A stretch of DNA of 54,162 bases from Streptomyces aurantiacus. GTDB lineage: Bacteria > Actinomycetota > Actinomycetes > Streptomycetales > Streptomycetaceae. The DNA lies in NCBI RefSeq assembly GCF_001418335.1, contig NZ_LIPP01000138.1, positions 1-54,162 of the forward strand. Direction: 5' to 3'. The stretch's first letter is position 1. Each line of letters opens with the position of its first letter. The position numbers and the translations under genes are program-made. The notes beneath the pieces are model-generated. The model was not told the origin of the DNA. It saw only the letters and a list, made by a program, of their open reading frames with translations, and ran no database searches. Shown piece after piece: positions 40,299 through 49,450 of this stretch.

Positions 40299-40619
40299 CG
40301 GGTGTGGTGGCCTGTGGTGCTGGTGCCCGGGTGCGGGCGGGGCTGTGACCTTGCCGGGGACAAGGATAGAGCTCCTGGGTCCTTGTGCTTCGCGCTTCGC
40401 CTTCGTGGCTCGATGTGGAGGCTCGTGGAGGTTCGGTGAAGCGGTCCCGATAATCGCAGGCAGGTACGAATCGTGCATCGCTTTTGGCGCCTCGCGCCCC
40501 GGGTGTTGTGCACTCGTTATGCCTGCGCCCCAGTCGTCCCTTCCGCCCCGTGTGTCCGATCGGCGCGCAGACAGGCCCATATGCTTTAGAAAGCCTCCAA
40601 AATTGGGCATTCTTCGCAT
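40299..40619. other. Intergenic region between tRNA-Arg and the dynamin-like operon
   Basis: These 321 bp hold no credible gene. They should contain the tRNA promoter (minus strand, just right of 40298) and the promoter of the GTPase operon. A short A/T-richer stretch lies at about 40580-40620, directly before the GTG; no ribosome site is obvious there, so a leaderless or very short leader transcript is possible. Confidence 0.5.
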
Positions 40620-42227
40620 GTGGTGACCTTGGACGTACGGCCCCAGCTGCTCGACGCACTCTCCGCCCTGCGCGACCGTGTCGCCGCCGCACGCTTCCCG
40701 CTGCCCCTGGCGGGGGCTCCACGCGCGCGTGCCAACCGCGACGAGCTGATCGCGCAGCTCGACGACTATCTCGTGCCCCGGTTGAGGCAACCCGAAGCAC
40801 CCCTGCTCGCCGTGATCGGAGGATCGACCGGGGCAGGCAAGTCGACGCTGGTCAACTCCCTTGTGGGGCGGCGGGTCAGCGAGGCCGGGGTGCTCCGGCC
40901 CACGACGCGTACTCCGGTGCTCGTCTGCCATCCGGAGGACCATCACTGGTTCAGCGGGATGCGGGTACTGCCCGACCTCACGCGCGTGTGGATGCCCCGG
41001 CAGGACGTCGACGACGATCCGCTGCTGTCGGCGGAGGACGACCTGCGTGTCCTGCGCATCGAGACCGTCGACACCCTTCCCCGGGGGCTCGCGCTGCTCG
41101 ACGCGCCCGACATCGACTCCCTGGTGGCCGACAACCGGGTGCTCGCCGCCGAACTCATGTGCGCGGCCGACATCTGGGTCATGGTCACCACGGCGGCACG
41201 GTACGCCGACGCGGTGCCGTGGCATCTGCTGCGTACCGCCAAGGAGCATGACGCCACCCTCGTCACCGTGCTCGACCGGGTGCCCCACCAGGTGGTGGCC
41301 GAGGTGTCGCGCCAGTTCGGCGCGCTCCTCGCCAAGGCGGGACTCGGCGACGTACCCCGCTTCACCGTGCCCGAGCTGCCCGAGTCGGCATGGGGCGGGG
41401 GACTGCTTCCGGCCACCGCCGTGGCACCCCTGCGTGCCTGGCTGGCCCAGCAGGCACAGGACCCGGGCGCCCGGCAGCAGGTGATGGCGCGCACGGCGTA
41501 CGGGGTGCTCGACTCGCTGAAGTCACGGATGCCCGAGCTCGCCGGCGCGGCCGCGGCCCAGTACGCCGCCGCGCTGCGGCTCACCGCGGCCGTCGACGGG
41601 GCGTACGACAGCGAGTACACGCGCCTGCGGGGCCGGCTGCAGGCGGGGGCCGTCCTCGCCGGGGACGCGCTCAAGCGGTGGCGCAGCTACCCGCTGGACT
41701 GCAGCGCCGGTGAACTGCTCGACGCGTTGGCCGAGAGCCTGGCCGCACTCCTGCTGTGTGCCGTCACCGCGGCCGACGAGCGCGTCGACGAGGCCTGGCG
41801 GCGCGAACCCGCCGCGGGCGCCCCCGGCCTGACGGACCGCGATCCGACGCTGGAGAGCGCCGAGCACCGCATCGGGATGGCGGTACGGCGCTGGCGGCGG
41901 GTCCTTGAGGAGCATGCCGAGGACGAAGTGCGCGCCCTGGAGAAGAGCGTCGCACCGGACCCCGAAGTGGTGGCCGCGCTGGTCGCCACCGCGCTCCTGG
42001 GCGGCCGGCGGGCGCGGTCGGCGGGCGAGGGGCTCGCCGAGCGGATCGGCGCCCACGGCGCGCTGCGGCTGCGCGACAAGGGCGGCCGGCTGCTCACCGA
42101 CTACCTCGACAAGGCGCTGCACGACGAACGGGAGCGGCGGCTCGCCCCGCTCGACGCCCTCGACGTACACCCCGAACCCCAGGCCGAACTCATCGCCGCG
42201 CTGTCGGTACTGCAGAAGGAGAGGTGA
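40620..42227 (+). CDS. Dynamin-like GTPase, first of a pair (DynA/DynB type)
   Basis: This 535-residue protein has the G1 loop GGSTGAGKST (residues 67-76), a switch Thr in LRPTTRTPVLV, G3 in LALLDAPDIDS and long helical regions after the G domain. No membrane helix is evident. The neighbouring second GTPase, starting in a GTGA overlap (42224-42227), makes this the paired layout described for the sporulation dynamins DynA and DynB of Streptomyces, which stabilise FtsZ rings at sporulation septa. That assignment is by architecture and pairing; I cannot say which is DynA. The start is GTG at 40620 or 40623. Confidence 0.8.
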   Translation: MVTLDVRPQLLDALSALRDRVAAARFPLPLAGAPRARANRDELIAQLDDYLVPRLRQPEAPLLAVIGGSTGAGKSTLVNSLVGRRVSEAGVLRPTTRTPVLVCHPEDHHWFSGMRVLPDLTRVWMPRQDVDDDPLLSAEDDLRVLRIETVDTLPRGLALLDAPDIDSLVADNRVLAAELMCAADIWVMVTTAARYADAVPWHLLRTAKEHDATLVTVLDRVPHQVVAEVSRQFGALLAKAGLGDVPRFTVPELPESAWGGGLLPATAVAPLRAWLAQQAQDPGARQQVMARTAYGVLDSLKSRMPELAGAAAAQYAAALRLTAAVDGAYDSEYTRLRGRLQAGAVLAGDALKRWRSYPLDCSAGELLDALAESLAALLLCAVTAADERVDEAWRREPAAGAPGLTDRDPTLESAEHRIGMAVRRWRRVLEEHAEDEVRALEKSVAPDPEVVAALVATALLGGRRARSAGEGLAERIGAHGALRLRDKGGRLLTDYLDKALHDERERRLAPLDALDVHPEPQAELIAALSVLQKER

Positions 42228-44302
42228 CCGCGGTGACCGCCGTCACGGACCACACGGATCACTCCGACCAGCCGGGAGACGACGAAGGAAGGGAGGGTGA
42301 AGGACGGGAGGGCGAGGGGCGACAGGAACGTGGGCACGCACGCGTGGAGGACGATTCCGTGACCGACCGGAGAAACGCTTACAAGAACGCCCACAAGGAG
42401 GACCCCGACGGGGAGGCCGTCCGCAAGGAGAAGGGCGATTCAGGGCGCGTGCGTACGGAGACGGGTGGCGGCGCCGAGTCCGGTTCCGGCTCCGGTGCTG
42501 GTGCTGGTGCTGGTGCCGGCGGCGGCTCCGTGGAGGCCGCTGTCGGCGAGGACGAGGCCGTCGGCAGTGGCATGGACGCTGTGGACGCCACGGACTCGGC
42601 GGGCGCCTGGGACGACGGGCTGATCGCGCGGCGCGTGTCCGTCACGGCCGAGGGGCAGGCCAGGGCCGTACAGGAGGTCGTCGTGGACAACAGGTCCCCC
42701 GCGGTGACTCCCCTCGCGTACGACGGGCCGCTACGGTCCCGCCTCGACGCGCTGCGCGAACTCGTGGGGCTGTCCCGTACGCGGCTCGACAACCGGACCC
42801 TCGCCGAGGCGGGACGCGTCCTGGACGAGGCCGCGGCGCGGCGCAGGCTCTCCGGGCAGCACACCGTCGTCGCCATCGCGGGAGCCACCGGAAGCGGCAA
42901 GTCGCAGCTCTTCAACGCGCTCGCCGGAGTGGCCATCTCGGAGACCGGGGTACGCAGGCCGACCACCGCCGCCCCCATCGCGTGCAGCTGGAGCGACGGC
43001 GCGGCCGGACTCATCGACCGGCTCGGCGTTCCCGGGCGGCTGCGCCGCAGGCCGCTACAGAGCGCCGAGGCCGAGGCGCAGTTGCGCGGGCTCGTCCTGG
43101 TGGACCTGCCCGACCACGACTCGGCGGCCCTCCAGCACCGGGAACACGTGGACCGGATGCTGGCGCTCGTGGACGCCGTCATCTGGGTCGTCGACCCGGA
43201 GAAGTACGCCGACGCGGTGCTCCACGAGCGCTATCTGCGGCCCATGGCGGGCCACGCGGAAGTCACCTTCGTGGTCCTCAACCAGATCGACCGGCTGCCC
43301 GGAGAGGCCGCCGACCAGGTCCTCGACGACCTTCGGCGGCTGCTCGACGACGACGGGATCGCCCTCGGCGAGTACGGCGAGCCGGGCGCGACCGTTCTCG
43401 CGCTGTCCGCGCTCACCGGAGAGGGCATCGGCGAACTGCGCGAGGCGCTCGGTCACTTCGTGGCCGAGCGGGGCGCCGCGGCCCGCCGGATCTCCGCCGA
43501 CGTGGACGCGGCCGCGGTACGCCTGTGGCCCGTCTACGCCAACCGGCGGCAGGCCGGGCTCAGCGAGGAGGCGCGCGACGAGTTCGCCGACCGCCTCGCC
43601 GACGCGGTGGGTGCCACGGCGGCGGGCGAGGCGGCCGAACGCGCGTGGCGCCGCAACGCGGGCCGCGCGTGCGGTACGCCCTGGCTGCGGTTGTGGCGCT
43701 GGTACCAGGACCGGCGCGAGCCCCCGACCGGGCGCCTCTCCGTCCGGGCGCACGACGAGGAGGCCACGGCACGGCAGCGCGTCGAGCAGGCGGTGCGCAC
43801 GGTGGCCGAGCGGGCGGCCGACGGGCTGCCTTCGCCCTGGGCGCAGGCGGTGCGCGAGGCGGCCGTACGCGGGTCGCAGGGGCTGTGCGAGGCACTGGAC
43901 GAACTGGCCGTACGGGCCGGCGCACCGGTCGGACGGCCGCCGCGGCCGGGCTGGTGGCCGGCTGCTGTACTCGCGCAGGCGGCCATGACCGTCCTTCAGG
44001 TCGTCGGCGGGCTGTGGCTGGCGGGGCAGGTCATCGGTTTCATGTCGCCGAACCTCGGCGTGCCCGTGCTGCTGATGGTCATCGGCATCGTGGGCGGCCC
44101 GGGCGTCGAGTGGGCCTGCAAACTGGCCGCGAGCGGGCCCGCGCGACGGTACGGGCTCGACGCGGAACGGAGATTGCGGGAGGCGGCGGCGGGATGCGGC
44201 CGGGCCCGGGTCCTCGATCCGGTGGCGGCGGAGCTGCTGCGGTATCGGGAGGTGCGGGGGCAGTTCCTGCGGGCCACGGGGGTCGACGCCCCGGTGGGTT
44301 GA
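42224..44302 (+). CDS. Dynamin-like GTPase, second of the pair, with C-terminal membrane helices
   Basis: This 692-residue protein begins with about 130 disordered residues rich in Asp, Glu, Gly and Ala (including GREGEGREGEG and a GAGAGAGAG tract). The GTPase domain follows: G1 AGATGSGKSQ (219-228), RRPTTAAPIAC, G3 LVDLPDHDS and G4 LNQIDRL. Two hydrophobic helices near the end (AAVLAQAAMTVLQVVGGLWL and GVPVLLMVIGIVGG) anchor it to the membrane. It likely forms a complex with the upstream GTPase at division sites. The start is the GTG overlapping the previous stop. Confidence 0.8.
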   Translation: MTAVTAVTDHTDHSDQPGDDEGREGEGREGEGRQERGHARVEDDSVTDRRNAYKNAHKEDPDGEAVRKEKGDSGRVRTETGGGAESGSGSGAGAGAGAGGGSVEAAVGEDEAVGSGMDAVDATDSAGAWDDGLIARRVSVTAEGQARAVQEVVVDNRSPAVTPLAYDGPLRSRLDALRELVGLSRTRLDNRTLAEAGRVLDEAAARRRLSGQHTVVAIAGATGSGKSQLFNALAGVAISETGVRRPTTAAPIACSWSDGAAGLIDRLGVPGRLRRRPLQSAEAEAQLRGLVLVDLPDHDSAALQHREHVDRMLALVDAVIWVVDPEKYADAVLHERYLRPMAGHAEVTFVVLNQIDRLPGEAADQVLDDLRRLLDDDGIALGEYGEPGATVLALSALTGEGIGELREALGHFVAERGAAARRISADVDAAAVRLWPVYANRRQAGLSEEARDEFADRLADAVGATAAGEAAERAWRRNAGRACGTPWLRLWRWYQDRREPPTGRLSVRAHDEEATARQRVEQAVRTVAERAADGLPSPWAQAVREAAVRGSQGLCEALDELAVRAGAPVGRPPRPGWWPAAVLAQAAMTVLQVVGGLWLAGQVIGFMSPNLGVPVLLMVIGIVGGPGVEWACKLAASGPARRYGLDAERRLREAAAGCGRARVLDPVAAELLRYREVRGQFLRATGVDAPVG

Positions 44303-44579
44303 GGTCCCGCAGGGTGGAGCAACGCGAGCCGGCTGCGGGCTGGGCTGGGACGAGGGGGGCGGAAGTCCTCGTTCGGGTGGCGGAGTTGTCCACAACGGGG
44401 TGGTGGCCCACAGCGCTCAGCGGGATCGGGCCGGCCGAGGCAGTCTGAGGTCGTGGCGATCGCGACGTGACCGCGACGTGATCGCCACGCCAGATGGACA
44501 GTGACAGGCAGGCAGGCAGGCAGGCAGACGCAGCCGTGCGGGACGGGCCCGTACGTGTGGGCAAGGGAGGGCTTCCGCG

Positions 44580-45110
44580 ATGAACGAGACGATGGTGTGC
44601 GTGGTGGGGAACGTGGCTACGCAGCCGGTGTTCCGAGAGACGGCGGCAGGCGCGTCGGCGAGGTTCCGGCTGGCGGTCACGCAGCGGTACTGGGACCGCG
44701 AGAAGAACGCCTGGAGGGACGGGCACACCAACTTCTTCACGGTGTGGGCCAATCGGGCGCTCGCGTCGAATGTGCAAGCGTCCGTGGCACTGGGCGAACC
44801 GCTGGTGGTGCGAGGCAGGCTGAAGGTCCGCTCCGAGCAGCGCGACGGACAGTCGTGGGCGGGCGCGGACATCGAGGCATCGGCGATCGGGCACGATCTG
44901 GCGCGCGGCACGGCGGCGTTCCGGAGGACGCTCAGGGGTGATCAGGCCTCTGATCAGACGTCTGACGGAGCGTCCGATCAAGCTCCTGATCTGGCCTCCG
45001 GTCAGGCATCGGGCACACCGGCCCGGCCGGAGCCCAGCTGGGAGACGGAGCCGACGGATCAGGCCGATGAGGCGGCTCGACAGGGGCAGGAGCCGGCATT
45101 GGCGACGTGA
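44580..45110 (+). CDS. ssb: Single-stranded DNA-binding protein paralogue
   Basis: This 176-residue protein has an OB fold typical of SSB: VCVVGNVATQPVF, ARFRLAVTQRYWD, FFTVWANRALASNVQASVALGEPLVVRGRLKV and GADIEASAIGHDL. The C-terminal tail is acidic and Asp/Ser/Gln/Ala-rich (expanded QASDQTSDGASDQ-type repeats) and lacks the terminal DDDIPF hook used by main SSBs to recruit partners. That makes it an SsbB-like accessory SSB rather than the replication SSB. GGGAGG precedes the ATG. It is 277 bp downstream of the dynamin-like pair; the gap contains a run of CAGG repeats at about 44503-44524. Confidence 0.88.
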   Translation: MNETMVCVVGNVATQPVFRETAAGASARFRLAVTQRYWDREKNAWRDGHTNFFTVWANRALASNVQASVALGEPLVVRGRLKVRSEQRDGQSWAGADIEASAIGHDLARGTAAFRRTLRGDQASDQTSDGASDQAPDLASGQASGTPARPEPSWETEPTDQADEAARQGQEPALAT

Positions 45111-45375
45111 CCAGAGGTGCTGGTTCCACGGTCTGGCCGAAGTGCGGCTTATCGGCGGATGCAACCGGAAGAGTCCCGGTGGATTTGTCGATATGCCCAG
45201 CTCGCAACCGGTCCTGGCGATAACGATTCCGAGTCGGATCACTCATCGGATGACATGACCGGGGAGGGAGGTGCGCCCCGTCCTTAGGATGCCGGGCATA
45301 GCTCTCGGGGCTTCTGATTCCGCTGGTGGGACCGTAACCCCCCAGGTCAACGGGTCCCGCTCGAAAGGGAATTCT

Positions 45376-46788
45376 GTGCTTTCTTCGTTCTCTGCGCCGT
45401 CCGTGCACGGGCGAGGTGCCGCTGCCGCTCGCCTGGCCGCGGTGGCGCTCGTGTCCGGACTCGTCGCCGTGAGCGCCGCGACCACCGCCGGTGCGGCCGT
45501 CGCGGACGAACTCCCCCTGAGCCAGGGCGGGGCGACCGCCACCATAGGTGGGTTGAAGGCGTCTGGTCCGGCTGTCATCCATGAGGACGGCGGGGACAAG
45601 CAGGTCTCGGCGGGCCTGTTCGAGATGTCCGTCGACAACGGCGGCACTCTGCAGACCTACTGCGTGGACATCTACAGCCCGACGCAGAAGGACGCCAAGT
45701 ACCAGGAAACCCCCTGGAGCGGTACGTCGCTGAACGAGAACCCCGACGCGGGCCGGATCCGCTGGATCCTGCGGAACTCCTACCCGCAGGTCAACGACCT
45801 CGCCGCGCTGGCCGCGAAGGCGGGCGCGAGCGGCCTCACGGAGCAGGACGCGGCGGCGGGTACGCAGGTGGCGATCTGGCGGTACTCGGACGGCGCCGAC
45901 GTGGACGCCGTGGACCCGCAGGCGGAGAAGCTCGCCGACTACCTGCAGCGCAGCGCACGCGACCTCGCGGAACCGGCGGCTTCCCTGAGCCTGGATCCGC
46001 CCGCGGTCTCCGGCCACCCCGGCGAACTGCTCGGCCCGGTCACCGTGCGCACCAACGCGGACGGGGTGACGGTGACGCCGCCCGCCGACGCCACGAGCGG
46101 GGTCAGGATCGTCGGCCGGGACGGCAAGGAGATCACGTCCGCGGTCGACGGCGGCGAGCTGTACTTCGACGTACCCGAGGACGCCGCGGACGGTTCGGTG
46201 GCGCTGACGGTGCAGGCCTCGACCACTGTGCCGGTCGGGCGGGCCTTCGCCTCGGAGACCAGGAGCCAGACCCAGATCCTGGCCGGTTCCAGCGAGTCGA
46301 CGGTCTCCGCGGCGGCGACCGCGAACTGGGCCGGTTCCGGGGCGATACCCGCGCTGTCGGCCGAGAAGAACTGCGCAGAGGGCGGCCTGGACATCACGGC
46401 GGTCAACGAGGGTGACGAGGCGTTCACCTTCGAGCTGATGGGCTCCGAGCACACCGTCGAGGCGGGTACGTCACGGACCGTGACGGTCCCGCTGCAGGAG
46501 GACCAGACGTACGACGTCACGGTCGAGGGGCCGGGCGGCTACGAGAAGCGGTTCCAGGGCGTGCTCGACTGCCGGACACAGAGCGGCGTCGGCGGCGAGA
46601 CGGTCCAGACGCTGAACGAGCCCAGCCCCGCCACGGTGGGCGGTACCTCCGCCGCGACCACCGACCTCGCCGAGACCGGCACGTCGAGTGCCACCCCGGT
46701 GATAGCCGGGATTGCGATCGGCCTGGTCCTGATCGGCGGCGCCGCGGTGCTCTTCGTCCGCAAGAGGAAGACCCCGACGCAGGACTGA
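45376..46788 (+). CDS. Thioester-domain surface adhesin with LAETG sortase signal
   Basis: This 470-residue protein has a signal peptide (to about residue 38) and a thioester (TQxA-type) domain. Cys96 (LQTYCVDIYSPTQ) and Gln164 (GTQVAIWRYSDG) are the expected partners of an internal Cys-Gln thioester bond. Beta-rich modules follow, including one with paired cysteines (KNCAEGG and LDCRT). The sorting signal is LAETG (431-435), a TM helix and RKRKTPTQD. Such domains bind covalently to host or surface ligands in Gram-positive adhesins; the target in Streptomyces is unknown. The start is the GTG at 45376 with GAAAGGGA upstream; the frame is open to 45271 but without a signal-like start. Confidence 0.88.
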   Translation: MLSSFSAPSVHGRGAAAARLAAVALVSGLVAVSAATTAGAAVADELPLSQGGATATIGGLKASGPAVIHEDGGDKQVSAGLFEMSVDNGGTLQTYCVDIYSPTQKDAKYQETPWSGTSLNENPDAGRIRWILRNSYPQVNDLAALAAKAGASGLTEQDAAAGTQVAIWRYSDGADVDAVDPQAEKLADYLQRSARDLAEPAASLSLDPPAVSGHPGELLGPVTVRTNADGVTVTPPADATSGVRIVGRDGKEITSAVDGGELYFDVPEDAADGSVALTVQASTTVPVGRAFASETRSQTQILAGSSESTVSAAATANWAGSGAIPALSAEKNCAEGGLDITAVNEGDEAFTFELMGSEHTVEAGTSRTVTVPLQEDQTYDVTVEGPGGYEKRFQGVLDCRTQSGVGGETVQTLNEPSPATVGGTSAATTDLAETGTSSATPVIAGIAIGLVLIGGAAVLFVRKRKTPTQD

Positions 46789-46969
46789 CGTGACGCGGTG
46801 CGTGCGACAGCCTCGGACTCCATGGACTCCACGGACTCCACGGCGATACGGCAGCCTCCACGCGACGATCTCCTCTCCCGGATGGAGGGCGAGGAGATCG
46901 GAGTGATGGACGCGATGGGGGCGGTGGGAAGCGATGGAGGCACTGCCGGCCGGGCGCGGCGGGTGACGC

Positions 46970-49450
46970 TCAGGCCGAGGAGAGCTGACTGGTGATCTCC
47001 TTCTCCCAAGCGGTCTGCAGCGCGGAGTTGTTGAGTGAGGCCTCCCACTCCTCGCGCGTCTGCTTGTGCTGGGACGGACCGGCCTTGAGGACGATGAGCA
47101 TCGCACGTGCCGATTCACGGATGTCGTCGGCAACGTTGCTGCCCACGGGAACGTCTGGCCCGGCTGCGAGTGCATAGAGTTTCTGAGCCATGAAGTGGCG
47201 CTCGCCCTGTTGGACGGACTTCGTCACCTTGAAGAACTCCTTCAACGCGTCGCGCCGTTCTGCGGGTGCGGGTGCGGGTGCGGACGCGGGTGTGGGTGAC
47301 TCGGCCCTCTCCGTCCCGGAGTCGTCCTGAGCCGATGTGGGCCGGGCCCAGCGGTCGGGATGCCGCGCCGCGACATACCGATTGCTGCCGGCCCTGGCTC
47401 CCTTGTAGAGAGCGTTGCCGAGCAGGAGGGCCGCTGCCACGCCGGCCACGGCGGGTGCTGCCGGACCGCTGAGCGCACCGGCGGCACCAGCGATCGCCAG
47501 GCCGCCGCCGGCGGCACGCACCGTGTTTCCCCCGAGGCTGGTGATGCGCTTGCCCAACTTGGTGTGCTGCTTGTGCCGTGCGTACTGGCCTATGTGGGCG
47601 AGCTCGGCCTCCAGCAGGTGGTTGAGCTCAAGAATTTGGTTCCGCAGCGCCGCAACGGCCGTTTCCTCGTCCGCCGAGGGGCCGCCCGCTTGCTCCCGCG
47701 GGGCCTCGGCCTGGGCCAGCCGCTGCCGCACCTGCCCCAGTCGGTCGAGTACGTCCTGGAGCCGGCCCTCGTTCGCGGGGGCCTCGCCGGACGCTTCTTC
47801 CACCATTTCCTTGAGCGCGCGGTTCTTGTTGTAGGTGCTCCAGACGACAGGGACCTCACGGATGGCTATCAGCGTGGAATAGAACACGCTGGCACCGCCG
47901 GTCACCTCTCCGAGAGCAGGCACTCCTGCCAGCTGGCCGGCGTTTCGCACCGCGGCGTTGGCCATGCCGCTGATGTCGCCGACGACCATGCTGGAGTTCT
48001 GCGCCACGCCGAGAGGCTTCCCCTTCCAGTCCTTCCTGGGCTTGTGGGACTCCGGACCCGTGCCCTTGCGGTCCTTCCTCGCGGCCAGCAGGGCACGCCC
48101 GTCGTTGAACGCCCCCAAGGCATCGGTCACCGTGTTGATCCCGGTGTCGACCTGCGCGACGATCGCGGTGGCCTGTACCTGACCGGTGTCCGACGTGGCC
48201 TGCCCGTGCATCCGGACACCGCCCTCCGTGGGGGCGTTGATGCGGTTGGCCACCGTGTCGGGCTGGTCGAGGACCTTCTTGGTCTTGTCGGCCTTGGAGG
48301 GGGTACCGAGAATTTGTTTGATCTTCCCGGTGACCTTCTTGAGCGTCGTCCCGGCACTGAACAACCGCCGCAGCCTGCTTCGCCGCCGCTTCTCTTCCGG
48401 CTGGGGCTGCTCCTGTGCCGCGGCGGCTTCCTCCTGGCGGCGCTGTTCCTGTGCTGCGGCGGCCTCTTCCTGTTGGCGCAGCTCCTCAGCGGCAGCTTCC
48501 TCCTGCCGCCGCTGCTCCTCCACCGCCGCAGTGTCTTCCTCCAGACGCTGCTCCTCCACCGCGGTCTCTTCCACCACAGCCTCTGCCAGCTCAGGTTGCT
48601 CCTGCGCCGCTACTTCCTCCCGCCGAGGCCCGTCCATAGCTGTAGCTGTAGCTGTAGCTGTAGCTGTAGCTGTAGCTGAAGTCGAAGCCGTAGCCGCGTC
48701 CGGCGCCACCTGCCGGCGTGTAGCCGCTGCTTCTTCTCGGCGGCGTGCTTCCGCGGCGGCGTCGGTTGCTACTGCTGTGCCTTTGCGGCGGCGTTCTGCG
48801 ATGGCTTCTGGTCTTCGGCGTCCTTCTGCGGCTGCCTCTGTTGCGATCTGCCGGTGTGCTGTCGCTGTTTCTTTTCGGCGGCGTCCTTCTGCGGCGGCGT
48901 CGGTTGCTACTGCTGTGCCTTTGCGGCGGCGTTCTGCGATCGCTTCCGGCCGCCGACGTCCTTCTGCGGCTGCCTCTGTTCCGATCTGCCGATGCGTCGC
49001 CGCTACTTCTTTTCGGCGGCGTGCTTCCGCGGCGGCGTCGGTTGCTACTGCTGTGCCTTTGCGGCGTCGTTCTGCGATGGCTTCCGGCCGTCGGCGCCCC
49101 TCCGCGGCCGCGTCTGTCGCGACCGCCGCCATCCGACGACGCTCTTCCTGCTCCTCCCGGTCGGACTGCGGCCGCGGAGCAGCCCGGCCCAGGTCGGCGG
49201 GGGCGGAATTGGACCGGCCGCGGCCGGTCGTCAAGCCCTCTGTCTCCGAGGAGTCCACCTGACTCTGATCTCCCGCTGAGGAACTCGGGCGAGCAGTACG
49301 CGACGCGCGTTGTATCGCTGCGGCGACGGCTTTGTTGCCCGCTTTGGCCTGCAAGGAGGCCAGAGCGGGCTGCGGCGTCCGAGGGCGGTGGCGAGCCGGA
49401 GCGGCAGCGTCGGTGCCACGTGTCTGCGTTTCGCGCGGGCGGTCCAGCAC
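46970..49450 (-). CDS. Large repeat/coiled-coil protein with an AGNxAV motif, putative injection-system cargo
   Basis: This 826-residue protein starts at the GTG at 49450 (GGAG 6 nt upstream); a TTG at 49528 is less likely. Residues 33-42 read LQAKAGNKAV, a motif (LQ-x2-AGN-x-AV) that recurs near the N-terminus of actinomycete DUF4157-type proteins linked to extracellular contractile injection systems. Next come three 46-residue repeats rich in Arg/Glu/Ala (about residues 107-250), an Ala-Thr tract, and Glu/Gln-rich coiled coil (to about 380). The C-terminal part is globular and helical, with a hydrophobic hairpin (LAIAGAAGALSGPAAPAVAGVAAALLLG). There is no signal peptide. It is not recognised as a characterised family, and function is inferred only. 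Confidence 0.7.
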   Translation of the reverse strand: MLDRPRETQTRGTDAAAPARHRPRTPQPALASLQAKAGNKAVAAAIQRASRTARPSSSAGDQSQVDSSETEGLTTGRGRSNSAPADLGRAAPRPQSDREEQEERRRMAAVATDAAAEGRRRPEAIAERRRKGTAVATDAAAEARRRKEVAATHRQIGTEAAAEGRRRPEAIAERRRKGTAVATDAAAEGRRRKETATAHRQIATEAAAEGRRRPEAIAERRRKGTAVATDAAAEARRREEAAATRRQVAPDAATASTSATATATATATATAMDGPRREEVAAQEQPELAEAVVEETAVEEQRLEEDTAAVEEQRRQEEAAAEELRQQEEAAAAQEQRRQEEAAAAQEQPQPEEKRRRSRLRRLFSAGTTLKKVTGKIKQILGTPSKADKTKKVLDQPDTVANRINAPTEGGVRMHGQATSDTGQVQATAIVAQVDTGINTVTDALGAFNDGRALLAARKDRKGTGPESHKPRKDWKGKPLGVAQNSSMVVGDISGMANAAVRNAGQLAGVPALGEVTGGASVFYSTLIAIREVPVVWSTYNKNRALKEMVEEASGEAPANEGRLQDVLDRLGQVRQRLAQAEAPREQAGGPSADEETAVAALRNQILELNHLLEAELAHIGQYARHKQHTKLGKRITSLGGNTVRAAGGGLAIAGAAGALSGPAAPAVAGVAAALLLGNALYKGARAGSNRYVAARHPDRWARPTSAQDDSGTERAESPTPASAPAPAPAERRDALKEFFKVTKSVQQGERHFMAQKLYALAAGPDVPVGSNVADDIRESARAMLIVLKAGPSQHKQTREEWEASLNNSALQTAWEKEITSQLSSA
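48637..48678. repeat. Seven perfect tagctg hexamers
   Basis: Seven consecutive tagctg units encode the Ala-Thr run (ATATATAT on the minus strand) between the 46-residue repeats and the coiled coil of the large repeat protein. All unit gains or losses keep frame. Confidence 0.9.
48705..49132 (-). repeat. 138-bp (46-residue) tandem repeats
   Basis: The unit AVATDAAAEARRRKEVAATH followed by RQIGTEAAAEGRRRPEAIAE and RRRKGT is 46 residues. It occurs twice in full, with partial copies at each end. Nucleotide identity is visible by eye (for example cggcgtcggttgctactgct recurs at 138-bp spacing), indicating recent duplication. Predicted structure is highly charged helix. Confidence 0.85.

Noticed and set aside
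40618..40622. ATG at 40618 as start of the first dynamin-like gene
   Set aside because: It is out of frame and meets TGA after one codon; GTG at 40620 or 40623 fits the frame.
48637..49132. CRISPR-like array
   Set aside because: The repeats are contiguous 138-bp coding units and hexamers without unique spacers; no cas genes are present. No CRISPR was seen anywhere in the window.
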